NCBI GenBank assembly: GCA_002496475.1
Contig: DAJV01000015.1
Coordinates: 5,585 to 28,284, forward strand
Source: Vulcanisaeta sp. UBA163
GTDB taxonomy: Archaea > Thermoproteota > Thermoprotei > Thermoproteales > Thermocladiaceae
Length of the DNA stretch: 22,700 bases
Direction of reading: 5' to 3'
Positions 1 to 7,858 of the stretch are shown here, one piece after another. Every line of letters begins with the position of its first letter. Position 1 is the stretch's first letter. Made by a program: the position numbers and the translations under genes. The notes under the pieces are model-generated. The model saw nothing but the letters and a program-made list of their open reading frames with translations, was not told the origin of the DNA and ran no database searches.

Positions 1-1
1 G

Positions 2-40
2 GACGAGGCTTCACCTCTCTTTGTAAACTATGAAGAATAA
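2..40 (+). CDS. Possible 3' end of an upstream gene (partial)
   Basis: One plus-strand frame is open from the window edge and would encode the tail DEASPLFVNYEE before TAA at 38-40. The residues look protein-like, but twelve codons cannot identify a family. The next possible ORF (ATG at 30) overlaps this tail by 11 nt. The sequence left of the window is needed to decide whether this is real. Confidence 0.25.
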   Translation, partial: DEASPLFVNYEE

Positions 41-158
41 GGTCATGAAAATGCTAATTATCAATTCAAGCCTATATCTCTCATTACTCGGCATTTTAGG
101 CGGCCTAAGGGTAATAAGTGAGAACATTAGGAGTGACAAAACCCCACCAGGCCTATGA
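30..158 (+). CDS. Possible 42-residue hydrophobic peptide
   Basis: An ATG at 30 opens a 42-codon frame ending at TGA 156-158. The product has a basic N-terminus (MKNKVMKM), a hydrophobic stretch at about residues 8-27 that could span a membrane once, and a polar tail. It overlaps the possible tail of an upstream gene, which could mean translational coupling. No family is recognised and chance is a serious alternative in a frame this short. A perfect 6-bp hairpin (TGGATT/AATCCA, 166-180) lies just downstream. From 159 to 324 I see no supported gene; a 30-codon minus-strand frame at 204-296 is most likely chance. Confidence 0.2.
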   Translation: MKNKVMKMLIINSSLYLSLLGILGGLRVISENIRSDKTPPGL

Positions 159-324
159 AATTGGATGGATTAAGAATCCACATCATTAAGAATGTTAGTG
201 AAATTACCAGGTAAATACCATTAACCTCACCCTCCCTTTAGCGCTAGGGCATTCCAATTTCTGATAACCCATAGCGCAAATATCAATATACACCATTAAA
301 ATACCCTTTGCGGGATTTCCTTCC

Positions 325-861
325 TTAAGCTCCTAGAATGTTCCTTGCGAGGTTGACTAGTGCCTCAATGTCGGGTACATCCCTCCTAATCTGGTCAGGC
401 CTAAGTCTCGCCTCGTGGAATCCCTCAACATGTAGGACCCACGCACTTCTCCACCACCTAATCTCCCTCTTACCGAGTTTATCGGCTGCGTGGTCGACTG
501 CATCAAATAGGGGCTGTGTAGTCCACCTGCCCTGTTCCAGTGCCCTTGCCTCGTCTAGGCCTAGGGCAGTGGCCAGGGCCTTCACAGCCTCCCCAGCCGC
601 CTTATACAACTCCTCACTGGCCTGTACTGGGTCCTTATCGATTAAATTCACGCCCTCGCCGAGGAACTTCTCAGCAATTTCTAGGCGCACCCTTGATTGT
701 TCATGGAGATCCAGGTTCAGGGCCTTGGTTATTAGGTCGATTATGTCTATGCCGCGGCGTTTAGCCTCGTTAATGAGTATTTCAAGTGCCTCCACATCAC
801 TTGCTAATGCTCCCGTTTTAAATGCCTTGCCATGCAATTTCGCGCTCACCCCTGCCTTCAT
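325..861 (-). CDS. PaREP1-family protein, HEPN-like
   Basis: This 178-residue, mostly helical protein resembles the PaREP1/PaREP8 family, a paralogous family common in Pyrobaculum and other Thermoproteales. Seen directly: a charged helical N-terminal half; the segment DPVQASEELYKAAGEAVKAL (about residues 77-96), typical of the family; and near the C-terminus R138-SAWVL-H144, an R-x5-H spacing that fits the Rx4-6H motif of HEPN-fold RNases. As I recall, PaREP1 is counted among HEPN relatives. A nuclease or toxin-like role is inference, and no MNT nucleotidyltransferase partner lies beside it. It is divergent from the ParA-like gene with only 43 nt between starts. The ATG at 861 lies 15 nt from the TATA-like box; the GTG at codon 5 (849) would better suit a leaderless start. 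Confidence 0.75.
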   Translation of the reverse strand: MKAGVSAKLHGKAFKTGALASDVEALEILINEAKRRGIDIIDLITKALNLDLHEQSRVRLEIAEKFLGEGVNLIDKDPVQASEELYKAAGEAVKALATALGLDEARALEQGRWTTQPLFDAVDHAADKLGKREIRWWRSAWVLHVEGFHEARLRPDQIRRDVPDIEALVNLARNILGA

Positions 862-874
862 GGGTGGTTAAGTG

Positions 875-886
875 CCTTATTAATTG
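875..886. promoter_or_regulatory. TATA box shared by PaREP1 and ParA-like genes
   Basis: The 43-nt intergenic region 862-904 holds one A/T-rich near-palindromic element, TTATTAAT at 877-884. It ends 20 nt before the GTG of the ParA-like gene, fitting a leaderless transcript, and lies 15 nt from the PaREP1 ATG. I see no second TATA-like element in the gap, so both genes probably use this one. Confidence 0.45.
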
Positions 887-904
887 AGGTGTTACTAACT
901 TAGC

Positions 905-1627
905 GTGAGTATTAAGTGCATTGCATCTGGGCAGAAGGGCGGTGTTGGTAAGAGCACGCTAACCATATTAACGGCGAGGGTGGCACCGGTCCTTGGCATT
1001 AGGCTAGCCATTATCGACTTGGCCATGGGGAACCCAAGCACGTCTCTGAACCTACTGGGCAATTTACCAAGTCACACTTTGGCGACCTATGTGATAGGCG
1101 CGTCGAAGATTAACGAGGTTATTAACGTAATCTCCACCTGGCATGGACCCATTTACCTGGTACCCTCTGGCCGTGGTGACTTATCACTCGTTAGTGAGCA
1201 TGGTGAGTTTAAGGAGAGGTTTAATTCCTTGATTAATTATTTAATTGATAGGGTTGAGGTTGATCACGTGCTTATTGACTTTCCATCCTTTGAACCAAGC
1301 ATTAACGAATTATTCAGCGAAGCACTAAGTAATTGTGACGTCATATACCCAGTGGGTATTCAGGACCTAGGCTCTGTCATGGCCCTAAGAAACCTGTTGA
1401 ACTTTGCCCGGAAGTCCTCAATAGATATTGGTCGTCCAATGATTAACATGTTTAGGGAATCCCTGGGTAAACAGTGGATCACTACTGTTGGTAAGCTAGC
1501 CAGTTCGGAACCGGTTGTTATTCACTATGATCCCTGGGTTATTAGGTGGATTCATGACGGCAATGGCCAATACGGGATTGGCATCAAGGAGGCATTGACA
1601 TATGTGGTTAGGGATATTCTAAGTTAA
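905..1627 (+). CDS. ParA/MinD-like deviant-Walker ATPase
   Basis: This 240-residue P-loop ATPase belongs to the SIMIBI ParA/MinD group. Seen: the deviant Walker A motif KGGVGKST at residues 11-18, with the signature lysine K11 that reaches across the dimer; a switch-I/A' region IDLAMGNPSTS near 37-47, where the usual second aspartate is replaced by alanine; and a Walker B-type LIDFP at 123-127. The length is normal for a stand-alone cytosolic member, and no C-terminal amphipathic membrane helix of bacterial MinD type is evident. The target (chromosome, membrane or metal centre) cannot be read from the sequence, and there is no ParB neighbour. The GTG at 905 lies 20 nt after the TATA box, with GAGGTG at 890-895 as a possible weak ribosome-binding site. 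The phosphoesterase follows after 34 nt and may be co-transcribed. Confidence 0.8.
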   Translation: MSIKCIASGQKGGVGKSTLTILTARVAPVLGIRLAIIDLAMGNPSTSLNLLGNLPSHTLATYVIGASKINEVINVISTWHGPIYLVPSGRGDLSLVSEHGEFKERFNSLINYLIDRVEVDHVLIDFPSFEPSINELFSEALSNCDVIYPVGIQDLGSVMALRNLLNFARKSSIDIGRPMINMFRESLGKQWITTVGKLASSEPVVIHYDPWVIRWIHDGNGQYGIGIKEALTYVVRDILS

Positions 1628-1661
1628 TAGTTAATACGCAAAATGATTTTAAGGCATTAAT

Positions 1662-2534
1662 TTGCCAATTAATGACGCGGTGTCTATTGAGGATTTTCGA
1701 GGCATTACTGTGGATTCTGAGGATGGTGAGAGGTGGTTACTCATTGCGGATACTCACGTTGGCCTTGAGGTAGAACTTAGTAAGAAGGGTGTTAGAATAC
1801 CAAGCCAATCAGCCAGGATTGCACAGTTGGTCCTCGACTTTGCAGAGAGGACTGGAGCAACCTCATTGGTAATACTCGGTGATGTTAAGCATGAAATAGC
1901 AAGTATAGTTGATAGTTCTAGGGAGGTTAGGGACTTCATTGATAGAATTAGTGGTAAGTTCAATAAGGTGGTTCTAGTTAAGGGTAATCATGATGGCAAC
2001 CTCGACTTAATACTCAGTAGTAATGTAAAACCCAGTGTTTATTTAGTTGATTCCAGAGGCTTCATGATTAGGAGCAAGGACGGTAAAAACCTCCTCCTTC
2101 TTCATGGTAATTCAAGGCCTAGGATTGAGGATTTCATGAAGGCTGACGTAATAATAATGGGCCATACTCATCCAGCCATACTCATCCAGGACGTGACGGG
2201 TTATGTAATGAGAGCTCCCGTTATCGTTAAAGTTCGTGCTGATAAATCATTATTCGGGAAAAATATGTATAATATAGATATTAATGGTTCAGGTCCCATG
2301 AGCATAATTGTACTACCCACGTTTAATCCATTAACTATTGGTATGGATGTATTCGAGATATTCCCCAAGAACCTTATTGAGGTTGAGACAATACTTCACC
2401 ATGCACACACCTGGGAAATACTAAACAATATCGAGATTTACCTAACCGACATGACGTACCTCGGCACAATGGATATACTAGCTAGGATTAGAGAGGAGAT
2501 CGGTGAGGGCGGTTACGACATTAATTGGCTATGA
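1662..2534 (+). CDS. SbcD/Mre11-related metallophosphoesterase
   Basis: This is a calcineurin-like phosphoesterase of 290 residues, similar to the archaeal SbcD-related family (MJ0037 type). All metal-ligand motifs are visible: D30-x-H32, GD at 73-74, GNHD at 108-111, H148 in LLHGN, and GHTH at 167-170. The family has a two-metal centre acting on phosphoesters; the physiological substrate is unknown. The Mre11 capping domain and a Rad50 partner are absent, so it should not be called Mre11. A C-terminal extension of roughly 100 residues follows the GHTH motif. The start is TTG at 1662; the nearby ATG at 1672 is in another frame. It begins 34 nt after the ParA-like stop and may share its transcript, although TTAATAGTTAATA at 1624-1636 could be its own TATA box. 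Confidence 0.85.
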   Translation: MPINDAVSIEDFRGITVDSEDGERWLLIADTHVGLEVELSKKGVRIPSQSARIAQLVLDFAERTGATSLVILGDVKHEIASIVDSSREVRDFIDRISGKFNKVVLVKGNHDGNLDLILSSNVKPSVYLVDSRGFMIRSKDGKNLLLLHGNSRPRIEDFMKADVIIMGHTHPAILIQDVTGYVMRAPVIVKVRADKSLFGKNMYNIDINGSGPMSIIVLPTFNPLTIGMDVFEIFPKNLIEVETILHHAHTWEILNNIEIYLTDMTYLGTMDILARIREEIGEGGYDINWL

Positions 2535-2570
2535 CTCTGTGCAATCATTATTATCATTAAACCCCAATAA

Positions 2571-2578
2571 TTTTAATA
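2571..2578 (+). promoter_or_regulatory. TATA box of tpiA
   Basis: TTTTAATA at 2571-2578 ends 21 nt before the GTG start of tpiA. This is the spacing seen repeatedly in the window and fits a leaderless transcript. Confidence 0.5.
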
Positions 2579-2599
2579 ACAGCACTTATTCTAGTTTGT

Positions 2600-3271
2600 G
2601 TGAAGCTACCAATACTAATCATAAACATGAAGGTATACCCAGAGGTACTCGGTAAGAAGGCGCTGGAGCTTGCCAAGGTTGCGGAGTCTGTGGCTAGAGA
2701 TCTCGGGGTCTCAATAGCCGTTGCACCGCCAATCACTGAATTGAGGACCGTGGTCGAAGGTGTCGAAATACCCGTGTATGCCCAGGGGGCAGACCCTGTC
2801 GAGCCTGGTGCTAGGACAGGCCACATACCGCTTGAATTTATTAAGGAAACTGGCGCGGTAGGTGTTATACTCAATCATAGCGAGAATAGGCTACTATTAA
2901 ATGACTTAGGTTGGCTGGTGGGTAGGGCGAGGGGTCTTGGTCTTGAAACCCTAGTTTGTGCACCGGATCCATTCACAAGCGCCGCAGTCGCCGCCCTGGA
3001 ACCAACCGCGGTGGCCGTGGAGCCTCCTGAGCTTATCGGCACAGGCAAGGCTGTTAGTAGGGAGAGGCCTGACGTAATCGTGAGGACCGTGGAGCTCGTG
3101 AGGGGGGTTAACCCAAGCATTCCAGTGATCACAGGGGCTGGTATTGAGGGCTTTGATGATGTCAAGAAGGCCATTGAACTTGGGACGCAGGGGATCCTGG
3201 TGGCGAGTGCCATAGTTAAGGCAAGGGATTGGAGGCAGAAAATCACAGAGCTCGCCAATGCACTACGTTAA
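2600..3271 (+). CDS. tpiA: Triosephosphate isomerase, archaeal type
   Basis: It interconverts glyceraldehyde 3-phosphate and dihydroxyacetone phosphate in cytosolic glycolysis and gluconeogenesis. At 223 residues it has the short archaeal form, about 30 residues shorter than bacterial and eukaryotic enzymes. The catalytic residues are recognisable: K11 in NMK, H93 in LNHSE, and E141 in VEPPELIGTG, the last continuing into the flexible loop that closes over the substrate. The phosphate-binding end is represented by ITGAGI and GILVAS. It starts with GTG at 2600, 21 nt after a TATA box, and is probably transcribed alone, because the upstream gene ends 65 nt earlier and decayed DNA follows. Confidence 0.95.
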   Translation: MKLPILIINMKVYPEVLGKKALELAKVAESVARDLGVSIAVAPPITELRTVVEGVEIPVYAQGADPVEPGARTGHIPLEFIKETGAVGVILNHSENRLLLNDLGWLVGRARGLGLETLVCAPDPFTSAAVAALEPTAVAVEPPELIGTGKAVSRERPDVIVRTVELVRGVNPSIPVITGAGIEGFDDVKKAIELGTQGILVASAIVKARDWRQKITELANALR

Positions 3272-3382
3272 CGAAGTCGATTCATGCAATTTGATCTCAT
3301 CACCATATTGCCGGCGAATTTCCTTTATACTTCTTATGCAACACTCCTATTCAATAAATAAAATAAATATGTCCATGGCAGA

Positions 3383-3710
3383 TCAACACTCTTCAAACCT
3401 AGCCCTATTCTTCTTCATCTCCCTTTCCAACCTCTCGACAAGCATCCTAACCTCATTACTCACATTAACGGTCATCATTGCATTACTCGTCCTGTCCAGG
3501 TAATCCCTAGCCCTCAGGTAAAGGTCCTTTTAACCAAATCCCCTCGAATATACCATATTCCAGAGGAAGGATGAGATGAAGACCGAGACACCATCACCAT
3601 AAATCTCAACCATGGAACATGCCTAATAACCTTAGTGCCTCCCTTATGCTTATAGCAAGTTCTTCGATACCATTGGACCTAACCTTACAACCCAACACCA
3701 AGGAGTCCAA
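3383..3710 (-). pseudogene. Decayed gene, family unknown
   Basis: On the minus strand, coding-like sequence can be followed from a possible TTG at 3710 to TGA at 3383-3385, about 109 codons. It is interrupted by one frameshift at about 3610-3614, where the first frame stops just after GMFHG and continues as VEIYGDG, and by one in-frame TAA at 3530-3532. The rebuilt protein begins LDSLVLGCKVRSNGIEELAI. It ends in a charged helix with the pieces DYLDRTSNAMM and VRMLVERLEREM that looks like a coiled coil. A shortened reading from ATG at 3613 would give only 27 residues. I do not recognise the family. The break makes a functional product unlikely unless there is a sequence error. Confidence 0.45.
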
Positions 3711-3737
3711 GTTTTAGGAGTAGGCCTATTGGGATAG

Positions 3738-4109
3738 CTTAAGTTCCGGGATGGAACTAAGTTCCAGTGCAGAATTGAGGAGTTGAATTGTAAAGGTCAA
3801 TTTATAGTTACAATTGATGAGGCGCAGTTCAGTGGGTCCTACGTAAATGGTGTTCGCAATATTGATGCATTTAGGGAGCAAGCAGTCTCCATGTTTGTAT
3901 GAATTGGTCAATTCATCCAGGAGAAAGAGGGCTGCGCTTAGTACCATTACGGGGGCGTCAGGACATGAGGTTAATTCAGGAGGTTCATGGAAGAGAGACT
4001 TGGTGAGATCATTCCCAAGTCCAGTCTGCTTAGGATTATTGAGAGACTCGAGTCCCTGGAGTATAAGGGAATTATGAGTTTTTATATGGTGTGTATTAGA
4101 GACGGCTAG
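3738..4109 (+). pseudogene. Remnant of a possible archaeal AAA ATPase
   Basis: Two plus-strand pieces in different frames look coding. The first (3738-3902) contains CRIEELNCKGQFIVTIDEAQ; the hydrophobic run followed by DEAQ resembles the Walker B segment of the archaeal ATPase family (Pfam Arch_ATPase). It ends at TGA 3900-3902. The second (ATG 3987 to TAG 4109) encodes ERLGEIIPKSSLLRIIERLE and continues through SLEYKGIM, like the winged-helix part that follows the ATPase domain. The P-loop part is missing, as are most of the residues normally between these pieces, so the gene is inactive. It runs into the 3' end of aconitase, which is on the other strand. The family assignment rests on short motifs and is tentative. 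Confidence 0.4.
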
Positions 4110-4113
4110 GTTA

Positions 4114-6846
4114 TTATGACTGCATGTCTCCCTGGCTGTGTCTCCTAATTATTTGCCTAAGCACGTACTGTAGTATACCTCCATTCAGGAAGTACTGAAC
4201 CTCCATCGGTGTGTCGAGTCTCACAAGCAGCTTGGTCCTGGTAACCCTACCGTCAGGCTTATGAACAACGAAATCAACCGTCTGCCTGGGCTTTAGGCCT
4301 TGTGATAACCCAATTATGTCGAAGGTCTCATCACCGTTTATACCCAGCTTCTCCGCATCCTCACCCTCCATGAATTGGAGCGGTAGTATGCCCATCTCGA
4401 CAAGGTTACTCCTGTGGATCCTCTCGAAGCTCTTGGCAATTACGGCCTTTATACCAAGTAGCTTCGGGCCCTTGGCTGCCCAATCCCTTGAACTACCCGC
4501 GCCGTAGGTCTGTCCAGCAAGTATTATAAGTGGTGTACCCTCCTCCTTATACTTCATTGCAGCGTCAAAAACGGTCATTAGTTGACCATCAGGCCAGTGT
4601 ATTGTGTATCCACCCTCAATCACCTTACCACTCATCTTGTTTCTAACGCCTTTGTTCCAGAATGCGCCCCTGACCATTACCTCCCAGTTACCCCTCCTGG
4701 TGCCGAACGTGTTGAAATCGCTGGGCTTTATCCCAAGTGACACCAGGTATTTACCAGCCGGTGAATCCACTGGTATTGAGCTTGCTGGTGATATGTGATC
4801 CGTGGTTATGCTATCGCCAAGTATCAACAATGCCCTAGCGCCGGTTATGTCCTTAACCTCAACGAGCTTACTTGGTTCGAAATCATCAAAGAATGGCGGT
4901 CTCCTTATGTAGGTGTTCCTGGGGTTCCATTGGTATAGGTCGCCACTTGGTGCCTTTAGTGTGATCCACTCACTAGGTACTAGGTCGCCGATCTTTGTAT
5001 ACTTCTCCACAAATTCGTCTGGGGTCACGTACTTCTCCACATAGTTCCTAACCTCCTCGTCACTGGGCCACAGGTCCCTTAGGTATACTGGCTTACCGTT
5101 ACTTGTGTATGTCACTGGGTCCTTTGACAAGTCCTTATTGACCGTGCCAGCTAAGGCGTATACCACTACCATTGGTGGTGATGCCAGGTAATTAGCCCTA
5201 ACATCTGGGTGCACCCTGTTTTCGAAGTTTCTATTGCCCGAGAGCACGGCGGCGGCTACCAGGTCATTGTTCCTAATTGCACTTAGTACTGGCTCTGGCA
5301 GTGGACCTGTATTACCAATGCATACCATGCACCCAAAGCCAGTTACGTAAAATCCAGTCTTCTCTAGGTACTGAAGTAGTCCGGCTCTTCTTAGGTATTC
5401 ATCGACGACCCTAGAACCTGGGGCAAGCACGGTCTTCACGTATGGTGGGGGCGAGATGCCGAGTTCCACGGCTTTCTTAGCCACTAAACCAGCGGCCATC
5501 AATAGGTATGGGTTACTTGTGTTTGTGCAGCTTGTTATTGCAGCTATGGCCACAAACCCATCCTCAAGTTCCACCCTCTTCCCATCAATCTCTATGACGG
5601 TCTTCCTCCTACCACTGGTGTTCTTCTTCTTGTTCCTATCTTCAATAATAGGTTCAAGGCTCTTAGGTACGTCACTCAACGACCTCCTTTGCCATGGCAA
5701 TGACGGACCAGCCAAATTAGGCTCTATTGCAGACAGGTCAATGCTGATTACCTGACTGTACTCAATGTCACTCTCCCTCGATGCGCCAAATACACCCTGC
5801 TCCATGAAGTACCTCTCAACTAGGGATATTAACCACTCGTCCCTGCCGGTGAGCCTTAGGTACGCCAATGTCTGGTCATCAACTGGAAATATGCCCGTGG
5901 TTGCGCCATACTCGGGAGCCATGTTGGCTATGGTGGCCCTATCAGGAACCGGTAGCTCCTTAACACCCTCACCGAAGAATTCAACGAATTTATCAACCAC
6001 GTTATACTTCCTAAGCGTCTCAGTTATGTATAGCACTATGTCTGTGGCTGTGACGCCAGGTCTTGGTTTGCCATATAGATTAACACCAACGACTTGCGGC
6101 GGGAGTACAGCTATTGGTTGCCCAAGGAGTGCTGCCTCAGCCTCAACACCACCAACGCCCCAACCAACCACGCCAAGACCATTAATCATGGTTGTGTGGG
6201 AGTCCATGCCAACCACGGTATCGAAATACGCAAGTCTCTCGCTGTTGCCTAAGTCCTCCGTCATCACGACCTTGGCAATATGCTCAAGGTGCACCTGGTG
6301 TATTATACCAGTGCCGGGTGGAAATACCCTGAAGTTCCTGAAGGCATTTTGGGCCCACTTGAGGAATTCATACCTCTCCGCATTTCTCTCGACCTCAAGC
6401 TTAATGTTAAATTTAACGGCATCAGGTCTTCCCCAGTAATCAGCCTGTACACTATGGTCAATGATCAAGTCCGTCGGTACTTGGGGATTGATAACCTTTG
6501 GATCAATGCCGTACTTAGCCACTACCTCCCTCATTACGGCTAGGTCAACTAGGGCAGGTACACCTGTGTAGTCCTGCATTAGTACCCTAGCCACCTTCAC
6601 GGGGACTTCCTTAGTGCCTGGATTCTTTGGATTCCAATGCAGTAAGTTCTCAATGTCCTCCTTAGTCACTGTCTGTTCATCGTAGTTCCTAAGTAGGTTC
6701 TCTATAAAGACCTTAATTGTATATGGGAACCTGGCAATATCAAATCCCTCTTTCTCAAGTGCCCTTAGCGAGTAATAACGAACCTTAACACCACCAACAT
6801 CCATCATACTTAGGGTATTCCAGGGATTAGGTAGGTTCTTAGACAC
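4114..6846 (-). CDS. acnA: Aconitate hydratase
   Basis: It isomerises citrate to isocitrate through cis-aconitate in the citric acid cycle, using a [4Fe-4S] cluster whose fourth iron binds substrate. At 910 residues it has the single-chain AcnA/IRP1 layout with the swivel domain last. The cluster ligands are visible: C440 in AITSCTNTSNP, and C506 and C509 in GFGCMVCIGNTG. Substrate-binding stretches include MDSHTTM (about 214-220) and, in the last domain, the arginines of TFGTRRGNWEV and GAGSSRDWAAKG. The start is GTG at 6846, 24 nt after the TATA-like TTAAAAAC (minus strand, 6871-6878), so the message is probably leaderless. Isocitrate dehydrogenase lies 9 kb away in the window, so the two steps are neighbours but not one operon. 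Both flanks hold decayed DNA. Confidence 0.97.
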   Translation of the reverse strand: MSKNLPNPWNTLSMMDVGGVKVRYYSLRALEKEGFDIARFPYTIKVFIENLLRNYDEQTVTKEDIENLLHWNPKNPGTKEVPVKVARVLMQDYTGVPALVDLAVMREVVAKYGIDPKVINPQVPTDLIIDHSVQADYWGRPDAVKFNIKLEVERNAERYEFLKWAQNAFRNFRVFPPGTGIIHQVHLEHIAKVVMTEDLGNSERLAYFDTVVGMDSHTTMINGLGVVGWGVGGVEAEAALLGQPIAVLPPQVVGVNLYGKPRPGVTATDIVLYITETLRKYNVVDKFVEFFGEGVKELPVPDRATIANMAPEYGATTGIFPVDDQTLAYLRLTGRDEWLISLVERYFMEQGVFGASRESDIEYSQVISIDLSAIEPNLAGPSLPWQRRSLSDVPKSLEPIIEDRNKKKNTSGRRKTVIEIDGKRVELEDGFVAIAAITSCTNTSNPYLLMAAGLVAKKAVELGISPPPYVKTVLAPGSRVVDEYLRRAGLLQYLEKTGFYVTGFGCMVCIGNTGPLPEPVLSAIRNNDLVAAAVLSGNRNFENRVHPDVRANYLASPPMVVVYALAGTVNKDLSKDPVTYTSNGKPVYLRDLWPSDEEVRNYVEKYVTPDEFVEKYTKIGDLVPSEWITLKAPSGDLYQWNPRNTYIRRPPFFDDFEPSKLVEVKDITGARALLILGDSITTDHISPASSIPVDSPAGKYLVSLGIKPSDFNTFGTRRGNWEVMVRGAFWNKGVRNKMSGKVIEGGYTIHWPDGQLMTVFDAAMKYKEEGTPLIILAGQTYGAGSSRDWAAKGPKLLGIKAVIAKSFERIHRSNLVEMGILPLQFMEGEDAEKLGINGDETFDIIGLSQGLKPRQTVDFVVHKPDGRVTRTKLLVRLDTPMEVQYFLNGGILQYVLRQIIRRHSQGDMQS

Positions 6847-6916
6847 GGGAAATAATTGTTAAGTTCATAAGTTTTTAATTATTTACCTATTGAGTATATA
6901 TGCCTTCCTGCCCTGA

Positions 6917-7081
6917 GGTGTTGGTTCATATGCAAGGCAGAGTTATGGAGATTGGCGAATCGTTAATCCAGCCTTGATTAGGTGGAGGGACCTGATTGGG
7001 CGTGGGAGGGCTTTCAAGGAGATAATTCACCCACCGAGACCGCCCAAGTCACACCATCAAGTGGCACAACCATTAACATAA
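6917..7081 (+). pseudogene. C-terminal coding remnant, possibly ATPase tail
   Basis: A plus-strand frame opens after TGA 6914-6916 and runs 54 codons to TAA 7079-7081 without a convincing start codon. It encodes SYGDWRIVNPALIRWRDLIG followed by a basic, proline-rich tail. The 'YxIVNPxLxRW' pattern resembles the end of the winged-helix region of archaeal ATPases, where a strand leads into '(D/N)P'. It lies upstream of acnA in the opposite direction. From 7082 to 7241 I see nothing I can support. Confidence 0.35.
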
Positions 7082-7241
7082 AAACTAACACATCCCAATC
7101 CTAAAGGTTGAAGCCTTAAGTACCTGCTGTAAGTTATTGTATACGTGGCATAGAGAGCCATAGTGAATGTTAACCATGTAGTTTGTCATGCGTTCATGTA
7201 GGTCGTTAAGGGTAAAATTGAGTTTTCATTACGTTTTGTCA

Positions 7242-7847
7242 TTATTTATCTTTGGTGATACATTCCTTGTTCTGAAGTTTTATGTAGATCCTTATCCAGT
7301 CTACCTTGAATATTATGAAGGCAAGTACTGTGAATACTATCGCCATGATTACCTGGAACGTTGATAGGCCTATGCTTTGCCTTAATAAGCCGTATAACGA
7401 TGAGAAGAGGAGAAGTTCTATGGGTATTTCTATTGAGCTCTTTATCAGTTTGCCGATTAATACATAGGCGTTCAGCCTTAGTGGATTTATTGATGCAGCC
7501 CCTGTGCCTATGTATATGTAATCATCGAGGGGTAGTCCAGGTAATGCGGCCAGGATTATTACTAAGATCCATAGTGGTGCCTTATCTGATAAGAGCATTA
7601 TTAATTTCACGGCGCTCGTTCTCTTGAGGGGTTTTCGTAATACGTAGCCTAGGGCGTATGATACGTTTTTCGATACTGTCGCCCCCAGCGCAGTTACGAT
7701 TATGACAAGGGCAATACTGAGTATTGATGACCTAGTGCTGAATAGTGTTAATGCTGCATATACAGTGTATGCCTCACCAAAGAATGGTACTGCATTACCT
7801 ATGAAACTTATGATGAGGTCCATTATTAATATTGGTACTATGTTCAT
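7242..7847 (-). CDS. VTT/DedA-like membrane protein
   Basis: This 201-residue, very hydrophobic protein has roughly five membrane segments. It fits the SNARE-associated/VTT (DedA, TMEM41/VMP1) superfamily. Seen: an N-terminal helix leading to the acidic PFFGE (21-25); GATVSKNVSYALGY (55-68), matching the 'GAxxGxxxxYxxG' pattern of the family; and PGLPLDD (103-109) followed by GTGAASINPLRL and GKLIKS (132-137), matching the conserved 'PGxPxD...GaxxM...GkxxR' block. Known relatives are lipid scramblases or are needed for proton homeostasis; a transport role here is inferred. Its ATG lies 11 nt after the stop of the Lon-like protease gene on the same strand, so the two are very likely one operon. 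Divergence is high, so the family call is good but not certain. Confidence 0.65.
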   Translation of the reverse strand: MNIVPILIMDLIISFIGNAVPFFGEAYTVYAALTLFSTRSSILSIALVIIVTALGATVSKNVSYALGYVLRKPLKRTSAVKLIMLLSDKAPLWILVIILAALPGLPLDDYIYIGTGAASINPLRLNAYVLIGKLIKSSIEIPIELLLFSSLYGLLRQSIGLSTFQVIMAIVFTVLAFIIFKVDWIRIYIKLQNKECITKDK

Positions 7848-7858
7848 TTAATCAGGGT

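Noticed and set aside
166..180. 6-bp hairpin TGGATT/AATCCA as a terminator or attachment site
   Set aside because: It is too short, has no following T-run, and no second copy was seen; chance is likely.
338..871. Long plus-strand open frame opposite the PaREP1 gene
   Set aside because: Its translation is low-complexity Ser/Leu/Arg with no family features, while the minus strand matches PaREP1. It is a shadow frame.
1662..2534. Mre11 nuclease of the Mre11-Rad50 repair complex
   Set aside because: The phosphoesterase motifs are present, but the length, the missing capping domain and the absence of rad50 and herA/nurA neighbours point to the smaller SbcD-related family.
3726..3947. 73-codon minus-strand frame in the decayed region
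   Set aside because: The opposite strand has the better coding signal (IVTIDEAQ). The minus frame has no family features.
5765..6439. 224-codon plus-strand frame inside acnA
   Set aside because: The minus strand is unmistakably aconitase here; the plus translation is Ser/Thr/Pro-rich shadow sequence.
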